Shown here one piece after another: positions 1-8,688 of a stretch of 64,000 nucleotides of DNA. The stretch lies in NCBI RefSeq assembly GCF_900130125.1, contig NZ_FQXY01000010.1:558001-622000 (forward strand). The letters are read 5' to 3'. The notes beneath the pieces were generated by a model. It was not told the DNA's origin and made no database searches. It saw only the letters and a list, made by a program, of their open reading frames with translations. How positions within the stretch are numbered: position 1 is the stretch's first letter; each line of letters starts with the position of its first letter. This DNA comes from Bacteroides congonensis (GTDB lineage Bacteria; Bacteroidota; Bacteroidia; Bacteroidales; Bacteroidaceae). Made by a program: the position numbers and the translations under genes.

Positions 1-668
1 TGCAGAAGGATATGCCGAGCATTATTTTAAGTGATGTCGTGATGCCGCGTATGTCCGGTACGGAACTGTGCAAGCGGATAAAGACGGATTTCAATACTTG
101 CCATATTCCGGTTGTGCTGCTGACAGCACGTACTGCGATAGAACACAATATCGAAGGGCTGAAAATCGGCGCGGATGATTATATCACGAAACCGTTTAAT
201 ACCAATCTTCTGATTTCCCGTTGTAACAACCTGGTGAACTCCCGTCGATTGTTACAGGAAAAGTTCAGCAAACAACCGCAGGCTTTCGCACAGATGTTGG
301 CTACCAACCCGATGGATAAAGAGATGCTGGATCGTGCAATGGCTATTATCGAACAGCATCTGGATAATACGGATTTCAACGTCAATATCTTTGCCCGCGA
401 AATGGGGATGGCACGTACGAACCTGTTCACCAAGCTAAAAGCGGTTACAGGGCAGACACCGAATGATTTTATCCTGAGCATACGTCTCAAGAAAGGGGCG
501 GTTATGCTACGTAATAATCCGGAACTGAATATCACAGAGATTTCAGACCGGATAGGATTCTCGTCTTCACGTTATTTCAGCAAGTGTTTCAAGGAGATTT
601 ATCATGTCAGTCCGCTGGCTTACCGCAAGGGAGAAGAAAAGGAAGAAGGAGAAGAAGAAACAGACTAA
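1..668 (+). CDS. Hybrid two-component system regulator, C-terminal part only
   Basis: The reading frame is open from the window edge, so only the C-terminal part is seen. It holds a response-regulator receiver domain, with the phospho-acceptor Asp in the SDVVMPRMSG motif, the conserved Thr in LLTART and the Lys in TKPFN, followed by an AraC-type DNA-binding domain (about the last 100 residues). This order is that of Bacteroides hybrid two-component systems, in which a periplasmic sensor, histidine kinase, receiver and AraC domain form one membrane protein. The gene precedes a sulfatase and SusCD with glycosaminoglycan lyases, the position of BT3334 in B. thetaiotaomicron, which senses unsaturated chondroitin/hyaluronan disaccharides. 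That ligand is inferred from context, since the sensor half is outside the window. The last residues are a charged Glu/Lys tail. Confidence 0.93.
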   Translation, partial: QKDMPSIILSDVVMPRMSGTELCKRIKTDFNTCHIPVVLLTARTAIEHNIEGLKIGADDYITKPFNTNLLISRCNNLVNSRRLLQEKFSKQPQAFAQMLATNPMDKEMLDRAMAIIEQHLDNTDFNVNIFAREMGMARTNLFTKLKAVTGQTPNDFILSIRLKKGAVMLRNNPELNITEISDRIGFSSSRYFSKCFKEIYHVSPLAYRKGEEKEEGEEETD

Positions 669-737
669 TAGCAGCCATTATCGGGAAAGCCTATAGTAAA
701 TAATCGGACACTGCCGTGCCGGGAGAATATCACCTCG

Positions 738-825
738 TTGGCACAGTAGTGACATCATAGTGGCACGCTTGTGCCAACGGGGTGGCACAACTGTGACAAC
801 GGGGTGGCACTAAACCGTTCTGCAC
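738..825. repeat. 22-bp period palindromic repeat array A
   Basis: Between the regulator and the sulfatase lie four tandem units of exactly 22 bp, starting at 738, 760, 782 and 804. Each begins with (G/T)TGGCAC, and the inner ones are imperfect palindromes (GTGGCAC...GTGCCAAC). The second and third units differ at only a few positions and both end in AACGGG. The array lies downstream of the regulator stop and upstream of the sulfatase promoter. Its function is unknown. It matches in period, not in sequence, the arrays near 15.7, 15.9 and 50.8 kb. Confidence 0.8.
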
Positions 826-915
826 TCTTCCGAATCCGGAAAGCGGAACTTCCCCCGATGTACTATTTTGTACTTCACTTGTACGTTACTACTCATTTTT
901 TTTTCTCCAATCGTT

Positions 916-923
916 TATCTTTG
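916..923 (+). promoter_or_regulatory. Candidate Bacteroides -7 promoter box for the sulfatase gene
   Basis: TATCTTTG matches the Bacteroides housekeeping -7 consensus TAnnTTTG and lies 34 bp ahead of the sulfatase start. A T-rich run lies where the -33 element would be expected, without a clear TTTG. The match is visible in the sequence; activity is inferred. Confidence 0.6.
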
Positions 924-957
924 TGCATCTAACATCATTCCCTAAAAATACAGCATT

Positions 958-2490
958 ATGAGAAACGTTTCACGTCTACTTCCGTTATTGCCCGGCATTG
1001 CAATGTTAACCGGATGCAACCACGCACCTCAAAAGAGCAATGGACAAAACGGTCAAAAGCCCAACATTATTTATATATTCGCAGACGACCTCGGTATCGG
1101 CGACCTGAGTTGTTACGGAGCAACTAAAGTGAGTACTCCTAATATCGACCGTCTCGCCGGACAGGGAGTACAATTCACCAATGCTTACGCCACCTCGGCC
1201 ACCAGTACCCCTTCCCGTTTCGGACTCCTCACAGGTATGTATCCCTGGCGGCAGGAGAACACCGGCATTGCTCCCGGAAACTCGGAACTTATCATCGACA
1301 CAACCTGCGTCACCATGGCTGATATGTTGAAGGATGCCGGATACGCCACCGGAGCAGTGGGCAAATGGCACTTGGGACTCGGCCCGAAAGGCGGCACTGA
1401 CTTCAACAGCCAAATCAGTCCGAATGCACAAAGCATCGGCTTCGACTATGAATTTATCATCCCCGCAACTGTAGACCGTGTGCCCTGTGTTTTTGTAGAA
1501 AACGGCTGTGTAGTAGGTCTTGATCCTAACGACCCTATCACTGTCAGTTACGACCATAAGGTAGGCGACTGGCCTACGGGAGAAGAAAATCCGGAGCTTG
1601 TGAAGCTGAAACCCAGCCAGGGACATAACAATACCATTATCAACGGCATCCCCCGCATCGGCTGGATGACTGGTGGAAAGTCCGCCCTTTGGAACGACGA
1701 GGATATTGCCGATATCATCACCAACAAAGCCAAGAATTTCATCGCTTCCCACCAGGAAGGACCTTTCTTCCTGTATATGGGTACGCAAGACGTACATGTA
1801 CCCCGTATCCCCCACCCGCGTTTTGCCGGAAAGAGCGGACTCGGAACTCGTGGCGATGTCATCCTGCAACTGGACTGGACAATCGGAGAAATCATGCACA
1901 CACTGGACAGCCTCAACATAGCCGACAACACAATTCTCATCTTCACCAGCGACAACGGCCCTGTGATTGATGACGGCTATCAGGATCATGCTTACGAAAT
2001 GCTCAACGGACATACCCCTATGGGAATCTATCGTGGCGGAAAATACAGCGCTTATGAAGCAGGAACGCGTATTCCGTTCATCGTACGCTGGCCTGCCAAG
2101 ATACAGCCATCCAAGCAACAGGCTCTTTTCTCACAAATCGACGTATATGCATCGCTCGCTTCACTCCTGAACCAACCTTTACGGAAAGGAGCAGCCCCCG
2201 ACAGCCAGGAACACCTGAATGTGCTTTTAGGCAAAAATAATACAGACCGTGAATACGTCGTTCAGCAGAACCTGAACAACACGCTCGCCATCGTAAAAGG
2301 CCAGTGGAAATACATCGAGCCAAGCGACAGTCCCGCCATAGAGTTCTGGACAAAGATGGAATTAGGAAACGACAAACAACCGCAACTCTATGATTTATCG
2401 TCCGATCCATCAGAGAAAACGAACGTAGCAAAGCAGCATCCTGATATCGTAAAAGAACTGTCTGCCTTGCTGGAAACCGTAAAAGAATAA
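958..2490 (+). CDS. Serine-type S1 family sulfatase lipoprotein, probably a glycosaminoglycan (GalNAc-6-) sulfatase
   Basis: A 510-residue arylsulfatase-fold protein that removes sulfate esters from sugars. The N-terminus is a lipoprotein signal with the lipobox LTGC (Cys20). Asp43-Asp44 in FADDLG are metal ligands. The active-site signature is S-T-P-S-R at 83-87, so Ser83 is the residue to be converted to formylglycine. Being Ser and not Cys, it needs an anaerobic sulfatase-maturating enzyme, and none is encoded in this window. GKWHLG near 138 and TSDNGP near 330 are further family motifs. It sits directly upstream of SusCD and lyase genes, where B. thetaiotaomicron has BT3333, a GalNAc-6-O-sulfatase. 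The family is certain; the sulfate position is inferred from synteny. Confidence 0.92.
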   Translation: MRNVSRLLPLLPGIAMLTGCNHAPQKSNGQNGQKPNIIYIFADDLGIGDLSCYGATKVSTPNIDRLAGQGVQFTNAYATSATSTPSRFGLLTGMYPWRQENTGIAPGNSELIIDTTCVTMADMLKDAGYATGAVGKWHLGLGPKGGTDFNSQISPNAQSIGFDYEFIIPATVDRVPCVFVENGCVVGLDPNDPITVSYDHKVGDWPTGEENPELVKLKPSQGHNNTIINGIPRIGWMTGGKSALWNDEDIADIITNKAKNFIASHQEGPFFLYMGTQDVHVPRIPHPRFAGKSGLGTRGDVILQLDWTIGEIMHTLDSLNIADNTILIFTSDNGPVIDDGYQDHAYEMLNGHTPMGIYRGGKYSAYEAGTRIPFIVRWPAKIQPSKQQALFSQIDVYASLASLLNQPLRKGAAPDSQEHLNVLLGKNNTDREYVVQQNLNNTLAIVKGQWKYIEPSDSPAIEFWTKMELGNDKQPQLYDLSSDPSEKTNVAKQHPDIVKELSALLETVKE

Positions 2491-2571
2491 CAAGAATATA
2501 AGAACAGAAAAATTGTATGATTTTGCACTAATCCTGAATAATTCTATCCATATGAGAATATTTAATCAACC

Positions 2572-2579
2572 TATATTTG
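2572..2579 (+). promoter_or_regulatory. Candidate -7 promoter box for the SusC/SusD operon
   Basis: TATATTTG fits the Bacteroides -7 consensus TAnnTTTG, 38 bp upstream of the SusC-like start. It suggests that the transporter operon has its own start apart from the sulfatase. Regulation by the upstream hybrid regulator is inferred. Confidence 0.6.
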
Positions 2580-2617
2580 CAACCGTAGATTCAATAAAAT
2601 CACTTAATTTTTAATAT

Positions 2618-5600
2618 ATGAAAAGACATTTATCCACTCAAACTAGAAAAAGGATTTTCTCCTCACTTGGACTGATCTTGTTTTCTGTTTCTTTTGTACT
2701 TGCACAGGTACTTGTAAAAGGTACGGTGAAGGATAATTTAGGAGAAGGAGTGCCGGGCGCCAGTGTTCAGGTAAAAGGTACTTCACAAGGAACTATCACC
2801 GACCTTGACGGCAAGTTTGCATTCAGTGTACCCAACAAAAATGCAACAATAGTCATTTCTTTCATCGGTTATGTTACTGTAGAACAGAAAGTAGATACAC
2901 AAAAGCCAATGGTTATTACTTTAAGGGAAGATACCAAAACATTGGATGAAGTAGTAGTTGTAGGTTATCAGGAGGTGCGCAAACGTGACTTGACTGGTTC
3001 TGTGGCCAAGGCCAACATGAATGATGTCCTCACTGCCCCCGTCGCTTCATTCGACCAAGCTTTGGGAGGACGTATCGCCGGTGTAAATGTCACATCCGGT
3101 GAAGGTATGCCTGGTGGCACAATGAATATAGTTATCCGGGGTAACAACTCCTTAACACAGGAAAACTCACCTTTATTTGTAATTGATGGCTTCCCTGTGG
3201 AAGATACTTCCGCTTCCAGCACCTTAAACCCTTCGGACATCGAGTCTATCGATTTTTTGAAAGACGCTTCAGCCACTGCCATTTATGGAGCACGTGGTGC
3301 TAATGGAGTTGTAATTGTAACTACTAAAAAAGGAAAAGTAGGACGGGCACAACTGACATACGACGGAAGTTTTGGAGTACAACATATCACTCGCACCATT
3401 CCAATGATGGACGCTTATGAGTTCGTCAAATTACAAAATGAAATGTATCCGACAGTGGTTGCCGGCTCTTACCTTATGAACTATGAAGGCAAACAATGGA
3501 CATTAGAAGATTACCGGAATATTGACCAATATAACTGGCAAGATGAAATTTTCCAAACCGCTTGGCAACAAAGCCACACTGTGCGACTGACAGGTGGTAC
3601 GGAAGGAGTACGCTATAATGCTTCCCTATCTTACTACGACCAAGACGGTACATTATTGGAAACCGGATATAAACGTATGCAGGGACGTATGAACACAGTA
3701 GTACGCCGTGGTAAATTGAACATGAGCCTGACGACCAATTATTCACGTTCCATCCAGACAGGAAGCACCCCTTCCGCAACATCTTACAGTGGTATGAACA
3801 ACTTGTTCTACAGTGTTTGGGGATATCGTCCCGTAACCTCTCCCGACACTCCATTAAGTTTTTTGATGGATAGCGCAACAGATAATGCAGTAGACTCAAG
3901 TAACGACTATCGTTTCAATCCTATTCTTTCACTCAAAAACGAATACCGGAAGAATTATATCAATAATCTTCAAATGAACGGTTTTGCCGAATATGAAGTC
4001 ATCAAGGGGCTGAAAGTCAAAGTCTCTGCCGGATACACTTATGATGCCCGTAAAAATGACCAGTTCAACAATTCAAAGACCCGCTATGGCGGTCCGACCT
4101 CTACCGACAAAGTGAATGCACAAGTGACCCGTTCAGAACGCTTAACTTGGTTGAACGAAAACACAGTGACTTACCAGACCAACATCAAGAAGAAACATTT
4201 CATCAATGCTTTGGCTGGTATCACCTTCCAGAATTCAGACTATGAAGCATACGCTTTCCGCACCACCCATATTCCCAACGAATCACTCGGAATGGCGGGA
4301 ATGAGTGAAGGACAAGCCAGTACAAGCAGTTCTGCCAAATCATCATGGTCAATGCTTTCTTATTTGGGACGTATCAACTACAATTATAAATCCAAATACT
4401 ATGCAACCGCCTCATTCCGTGTAGACGGATCTTCCAAGTTCAACAAGGATAACAGGTTTGGATACTTTCCCTCTGCATCATTAGCGTGGACATTCACCGA
4501 AGAGAAGTTCATGAAACCAATCAAAAGTATCCTTTCCAATGGAAAGCTGCGTTTTAGCTGGGGACTCACCGGAAATAACCGCATCGGTGAATACGATTAT
4601 TACCAACTATTATCCGTCTTGAAATCCAGAATAGGTTCTTATACCGCTACCAATTCGATACCAAGCGGCGTATATCCATTCGAGAACGATGCCACCAACG
4701 CCGGAACTGTACCCATCTCGTTGCAGAACAAAAATCTGAAATGGGAAACGACCGAACAATGGAACTTGGGAGTCGACCTCTCATTCTTCGATGAACGAAT
4801 CGGCCTCACAATGGATATATACCGGAAAAATACACGCGACTTGTTGCTTGCCGCCCAATTACCCTATTCTTCCGGTTTCTACAATGCCACAAAGAATATT
4901 GGTAAAGTACGTAATGATGGTCTGGAAATCAGCTTGAATACACTGAATATTAAGACACGCGATTTTCAATGGTCATCCAATTTTAATATTTCTTTCAACA
5001 AGAATAAAGTATTAGCGTTATCCGAAAACCAAACCGCATTATTGACAGCTGTCCAGTTTGACCAGAACTACAACGGACAATCCAGTTATATTGCCAAAAT
5101 CGGTTTGCCGATGGGACTGATGTATGGCTACGTTTACGAAGGCACGTATAAATACGATGATTTCAACAAATCAGGAAATTCATACAGTTTGAAATCTAGT
5201 GTACCTCATTTCTCAACCGAAAACAACACACAACCAGGTATGCCGAAATATGCCGACCTGAACGGTGACGGAGTAGTAGATTCCAATGACCGTACTATCA
5301 TCGGACGAGGACTTCCAGTACATACAGGAGGATTGACCAATGACTTTACTTATAAAGGAATTGATTTAAGCATCTTCTTCCAATGGTCGTATGGAAATGA
5401 CATTATGAACGCCAACCGCCTGTTCTTTGAAAGTTCCAATAACCGCTCACGTGAATTGAACCAATATGCCAGCTACACCAACCGCTGGACAGCAGACAAC
5501 CCGACTAGTGACATTCCAGCCGCTACGAATTCTTCTTCCAATCGTGTCATTTCTTCACGCATCATAGAAGACGGTTCCTTCTTGCGTCTGAAAAATGTAA

Positions 5601-5815
5601 CGATAGGATACACCTTCCCCAGCCAAATGACGAAAAAATGGAAAATAGATAAAGCACGTATCTACGTTGCCGCACAGAATCTCTGGACATGGACAGGTTA
5701 TTCCGGCTATGACCCCGAAGTATCTGTTCGTAACAGCGCCTTAACGCCGGGATTGGATTATTCGTCTTATCCAAGAGCTTACTCCGTCAGTTTCGGTGTC
5801 AGTTTAGGATTCTAA
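2618..5815 (+). CDS. SusC-like TonB-dependent outer-membrane transporter
   Basis: A 1065-residue outer-membrane transporter that imports oligosaccharides using TonB energy. Visible in order are a signal peptide (about 1-30, ending in VLAQ), a carboxypeptidase-regulatory-like beta-sandwich (about 32-105, GTVKDNLGEGVPGASV to SFIGY), a TonB-box-like segment DEVVVVGYQ near 110, a plug domain (about 120-240, with VIDGFPVED and the GARGANGVVIVTTKKG signature), and a long barrel ending in aromatic VSFGVSLGF. It is followed after 38 bp by its SusD partner. Between a sulfatase and glycosaminoglycan lyases it most likely imports chondroitin/dermatan sulfate or hyaluronan fragments, like BT3332. Specificity is inferred from neighbours. 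Confidence 0.95.
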   Translation: MKRHLSTQTRKRIFSSLGLILFSVSFVLAQVLVKGTVKDNLGEGVPGASVQVKGTSQGTITDLDGKFAFSVPNKNATIVISFIGYVTVEQKVDTQKPMVITLREDTKTLDEVVVVGYQEVRKRDLTGSVAKANMNDVLTAPVASFDQALGGRIAGVNVTSGEGMPGGTMNIVIRGNNSLTQENSPLFVIDGFPVEDTSASSTLNPSDIESIDFLKDASATAIYGARGANGVVIVTTKKGKVGRAQLTYDGSFGVQHITRTIPMMDAYEFVKLQNEMYPTVVAGSYLMNYEGKQWTLEDYRNIDQYNWQDEIFQTAWQQSHTVRLTGGTEGVRYNASLSYYDQDGTLLETGYKRMQGRMNTVVRRGKLNMSLTTNYSRSIQTGSTPSATSYSGMNNLFYSVWGYRPVTSPDTPLSFLMDSATDNAVDSSNDYRFNPILSLKNEYRKNYINNLQMNGFAEYEVIKGLKVKVSAGYTYDARKNDQFNNSKTRYGGPTSTDKVNAQVTRSERLTWLNENTVTYQTNIKKKHFINALAGITFQNSDYEAYAFRTTHIPNESLGMAGMSEGQASTSSSAKSSWSMLSYLGRINYNYKSKYYATASFRVDGSSKFNKDNRFGYFPSASLAWTFTEEKFMKPIKSILSNGKLRFSWGLTGNNRIGEYDYYQLLSVLKSRIGSYTATNSIPSGVYPFENDATNAGTVPISLQNKNLKWETTEQWNLGVDLSFFDERIGLTMDIYRKNTRDLLLAAQLPYSSGFYNATKNIGKVRNDGLEISLNTLNIKTRDFQWSSNFNISFNKNKVLALSENQTALLTAVQFDQNYNGQSSYIAKIGLPMGLMYGYVYEGTYKYDDFNKSGNSYSLKSSVPHFSTENNTQPGMPKYADLNGDGVVDSNDRTIIGRGLPVHTGGLTNDFTYKGIDLSIFFQWSYGNDIMNANRLFFESSNNRSRELNQYASYTNRWTADNPTSDIPAATNSSSNRVISSRIIEDGSFLRLKNVTIGYTFPSQMTKKWKIDKARIYVAAQNLWTWTGYSGYDPEVSVRNSALTPGLDYSSYPRAYSVSFGVSLGF

Positions 5816-5853
5816 GCTTAATATGTTATCATTCAACATTTAAAATTCATCAC

Positions 5854-7569
5854 ATGAAAATACTAAGAATATCAATCATAGCTTTACTCGCAAGTCTCTT
5901 TACTGCATCTTGCGACTTTTTGGATAAAGAACCGACTGAATTAGCTTTAGATGAGTATTTCAAAACTCCCGAAGAAGCCTCCTCCTTCTTGACAGGCACT
6001 TATGCTATTCTTTCCCAGCCAACCTTTTATGGCGGTGACTATATGTACCTCGTTGCAGGAGATGATTTGTCGCATTATGGTGGTAGCGGACGCGGACCTG
6101 CCTCCACCGGTCTGATTTGTAATAACGCCACTACTAGTGATAACGCAGTCACCAACTTCTGGTATTTACTTTATGTTGGTGTCAATCGTGCAAATATCTT
6201 TTTAGAGAATATCGACAAGGTAGAAGGCTTTTCTACCGGCGTGAAAGAACAGTACATTGCCGAAGCCCGTTTTCTGCGCGCTTTTTATTATTTCAATCTT
6301 GTAGAGTGCTGGGGCGATGTACCATTTAAGACAACTTCAACCCAAGATGTGAAGAACCTTGACGCACCACGGACAGACAAGCAGGAAATCTATGACTTCA
6401 TTGTTAATGAAATGGCGGATGCTGCTGAAACTGGATTGAAATCAGCTGCCGAACTATCCTATTTACCCGGACGCATCTCAAAATCTACTGCATGGGGAAT
6501 ATTGGCACGCGTCTACCTGTTCCGTGCCGGAGAACATTTCCGTGAAAACCGTGCTGCCAATCAGGCAGAAGCCAAAGATTATTTTGAAAAAGCCAGTTTC
6601 TATGCTCAGAAAGTGACAGCGGAAGGACACGAACTAGCAGATAACTACTGGGATTTCTTCATTGATTTATGTTCCAACCAGTATAATACGACCGCCAATG
6701 AAAGTATCTGGGAAATTGAATTTGCCGGAAACAATACATCTGACACTCAAGCGGAAGGCCGTATCGGTAATATCATCGGACTAGCCGGTCCCGACCTTTC
6801 ATCTAAAAGCAGTATAAAAGGAAAGGCTGATCCAGGATATTCGTATGCTTTTATTTACAGTACCCCCAAATTGTATAATCTGTATGTAAAGAACGGAGAC
6901 ATCAACCGTTTCAACTGGAGCATCACTCCTTTTGAATATAAGGAATCAGGCGGTAAAAATACCGGAGTGACGCATCGTGAATTTGAAATGGGAAAACTAG
7001 CGCAAGTAATGACGCAATATGGTCCGAAATCTTACCAATACAATGGTGATATTGAAAAAACCAAGGCGACTACCAATTATAGCCGTATGTGTGGAAAATA
7101 TCGCCGCGAATACGAAGCTGATAAAAAAGACAAGAACTTTACGTCCATCAACTTCCCTGTATTACGTTATGCAGATGTATTATTGATGATTGCAGAAGCG
7201 GAGAATGAAGCAAATAATGGGCCGACAGACCTTGCATATACTTGTATCAATGATGTCAGAGATCGTGCTGGACTGGATGACCTACCGAAGAACATGTCGC
7301 AGACGGAATTCCGTCAAGCGGTAAAGGATGAACGAGGTATGGAACTATGCTTTGAATATACCCGGCGTTTTGACCTTATCCGTTGGGGAGAGTTTGTAAA
7401 GAACATGCAAGAATTGGTACCGGCTGCACAATCTGGAGAAAACTGGAACTTAGGACCAACTAACGTATATACCTATTTCCAAGTATCCTCTACATACAAC
7501 TATTTCCCTATTCCAGATGCTGAAATGAGTACCAACAAGTACATTACACAAAACAATCCGAATTGGTAA
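5854..7569 (+). CDS. SusD-like surface glycan-binding lipoprotein
   Basis: A 571-residue RagB/SusD family lipoprotein that caps the SusC channel and delivers oligosaccharide. The lipobox is TASC with Cys20. The N-terminal TPR-like helices carry the typical YFNLVECWGDVPF and RAYYY-type segments (AEARFLRAFYYFNLVECWGD, about 135-155). The C-terminal part has VLLMIAEAENEA and the usual ERGMELCFEYTRRFDLIRWGEF signature. It is co-transcribed with the SusC gene. The C-terminus ends in PIPDAEMSTN...NPNW, as is usual in the family. The ligand is probably a glycosaminoglycan fragment, inferred from the locus. Confidence 0.95.
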   Translation: MKILRISIIALLASLFTASCDFLDKEPTELALDEYFKTPEEASSFLTGTYAILSQPTFYGGDYMYLVAGDDLSHYGGSGRGPASTGLICNNATTSDNAVTNFWYLLYVGVNRANIFLENIDKVEGFSTGVKEQYIAEARFLRAFYYFNLVECWGDVPFKTTSTQDVKNLDAPRTDKQEIYDFIVNEMADAAETGLKSAAELSYLPGRISKSTAWGILARVYLFRAGEHFRENRAANQAEAKDYFEKASFYAQKVTAEGHELADNYWDFFIDLCSNQYNTTANESIWEIEFAGNNTSDTQAEGRIGNIIGLAGPDLSSKSSIKGKADPGYSYAFIYSTPKLYNLYVKNGDINRFNWSITPFEYKESGGKNTGVTHREFEMGKLAQVMTQYGPKSYQYNGDIEKTKATTNYSRMCGKYRREYEADKKDKNFTSINFPVLRYADVLLMIAEAENEANNGPTDLAYTCINDVRDRAGLDDLPKNMSQTEFRQAVKDERGMELCFEYTRRFDLIRWGEFVKNMQELVPAAQSGENWNLGPTNVYTYFQVSSTYNYFPIPDAEMSTNKYITQNNPNW

Positions 7570-7601
7570 ACAAAGTATTCATCAGTAAAAAACAACAAAT
7601 T

Positions 7602-8648
7602 ATGAAAGCATATAAACTCATAGCCATCTGTGTAATAAGCCTCTTTTTCGGGGCATGTAATGACGGACTGGACGAAGATGTTGCATTGGACGTGACTGTA
7701 AATACCAATGAGAATGTGAGCTTCGACGGACATATCATCACTGTAAAGAAAGGAACTCCTGTCAACTTCAACATTGCCGGCGATCCGGACTTCCTTACAT
7801 TCTTCAGCGGTGAAGAAGGGTATAAATATCAGTATAGAGAACGTCAAACCATTGATCCTTCACAAATCAAATCATCATCGCTAACCATCACGTTATACTA
7901 TGAATATGGAACAACCGATATGGTAGACAGTAGAATCTATATATCCGATGAGTTCACCGGATTATATAAAGACAATTTCGTAGCAGATTCCTTGTTAGTG
8001 GAACAATATGAGAATGATGGTATCTGGCAGTCAATGATCCCCAACGAGGAACTAGGTTATGCCTTTCCGACGAAAACCGGTACATCGCAATCGCAAACTT
8101 ATACATTCGATATGACGCAATACCTCAATAAAAGAGTTACAATTGCCATACGTTATAAAGGAGTGAAAAACACAGCGGTTCAATCACGTCTGTATTTCAC
8201 CCAGATGCATCTCACCAATGAACTGAACAATGGTTCCAGCCTGAAGTTCGGTGCAAGTTCTTTCGGACTGACACCAGTAAACATGAAAAACAGATGTAAC
8301 CTGCCTGATCAGGCATCAATGACTACCGACCGTGAATATGGTACAGTAAGCGGAGGAACTTCCGGAATCTGGAATTTGCAGAATATCGGAACCGAAACAT
8401 TCTACTTGCACTCATCGACTGCAGGAACTCCTCTGAAATATAGCTGGCTGGTATCCGACCCGCTTACTATCAACTCATGCGAACCGGATCAGGGAACTAA
8501 AGTGAAAGACATCACCCAAAGCCTTGACTCTTATACGTATACCTATGACAAGGTTGGTATCTATAATGCAACTTTCCTTGCACGGAATGCCAATATTGAC
8601 CATTCATCAACGACTACCTATAATTTCGTAGTCAACGTAGTGGAATAA
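7602..8648 (+). CDS. DUF5017 surface lipoprotein in SusE position
   Basis: A 348-residue lipoprotein starting at the ATG at 7602; an upstream TTG reading would lie inside the SusD stop region and add a tail ahead of a clean signal peptide. The lipobox is FGAC (Cys19). The body is beta-rich, with an N-terminal Ig-like stretch (VSFDGHIITVKKGTPVNFNI) and a later sandwich-like region, resembling DUF5017 proteins found beside SusD in glycosaminoglycan loci. It has no catalytic motif that I recognise. By position (BT3330-like) it is probably a surface glycan-binding accessory of the SusCD complex. Function is inferred from context only. Confidence 0.8.
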   Translation: MKAYKLIAICVISLFFGACNDGLDEDVALDVTVNTNENVSFDGHIITVKKGTPVNFNIAGDPDFLTFFSGEEGYKYQYRERQTIDPSQIKSSSLTITLYYEYGTTDMVDSRIYISDEFTGLYKDNFVADSLLVEQYENDGIWQSMIPNEELGYAFPTKTGTSQSQTYTFDMTQYLNKRVTIAIRYKGVKNTAVQSRLYFTQMHLTNELNNGSSLKFGASSFGLTPVNMKNRCNLPDQASMTTDREYGTVSGGTSGIWNLQNIGTETFYLHSSTAGTPLKYSWLVSDPLTINSCEPDQGTKVKDITQSLDSYTYTYDKVGIYNATFLARNANIDHSSTTTYNFVVNVVE

Positions 8649-8688
8649 TTTAATAACAACAATAAGAAAACAATTAATACATATATCT

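Noticed and set aside
1006..2118. Long open frame on the minus strand opposite the sulfatase
   Set aside because: It mirrors the sulfatase frame, lacks any family motif and would overlap a gene with clear catalytic signatures.
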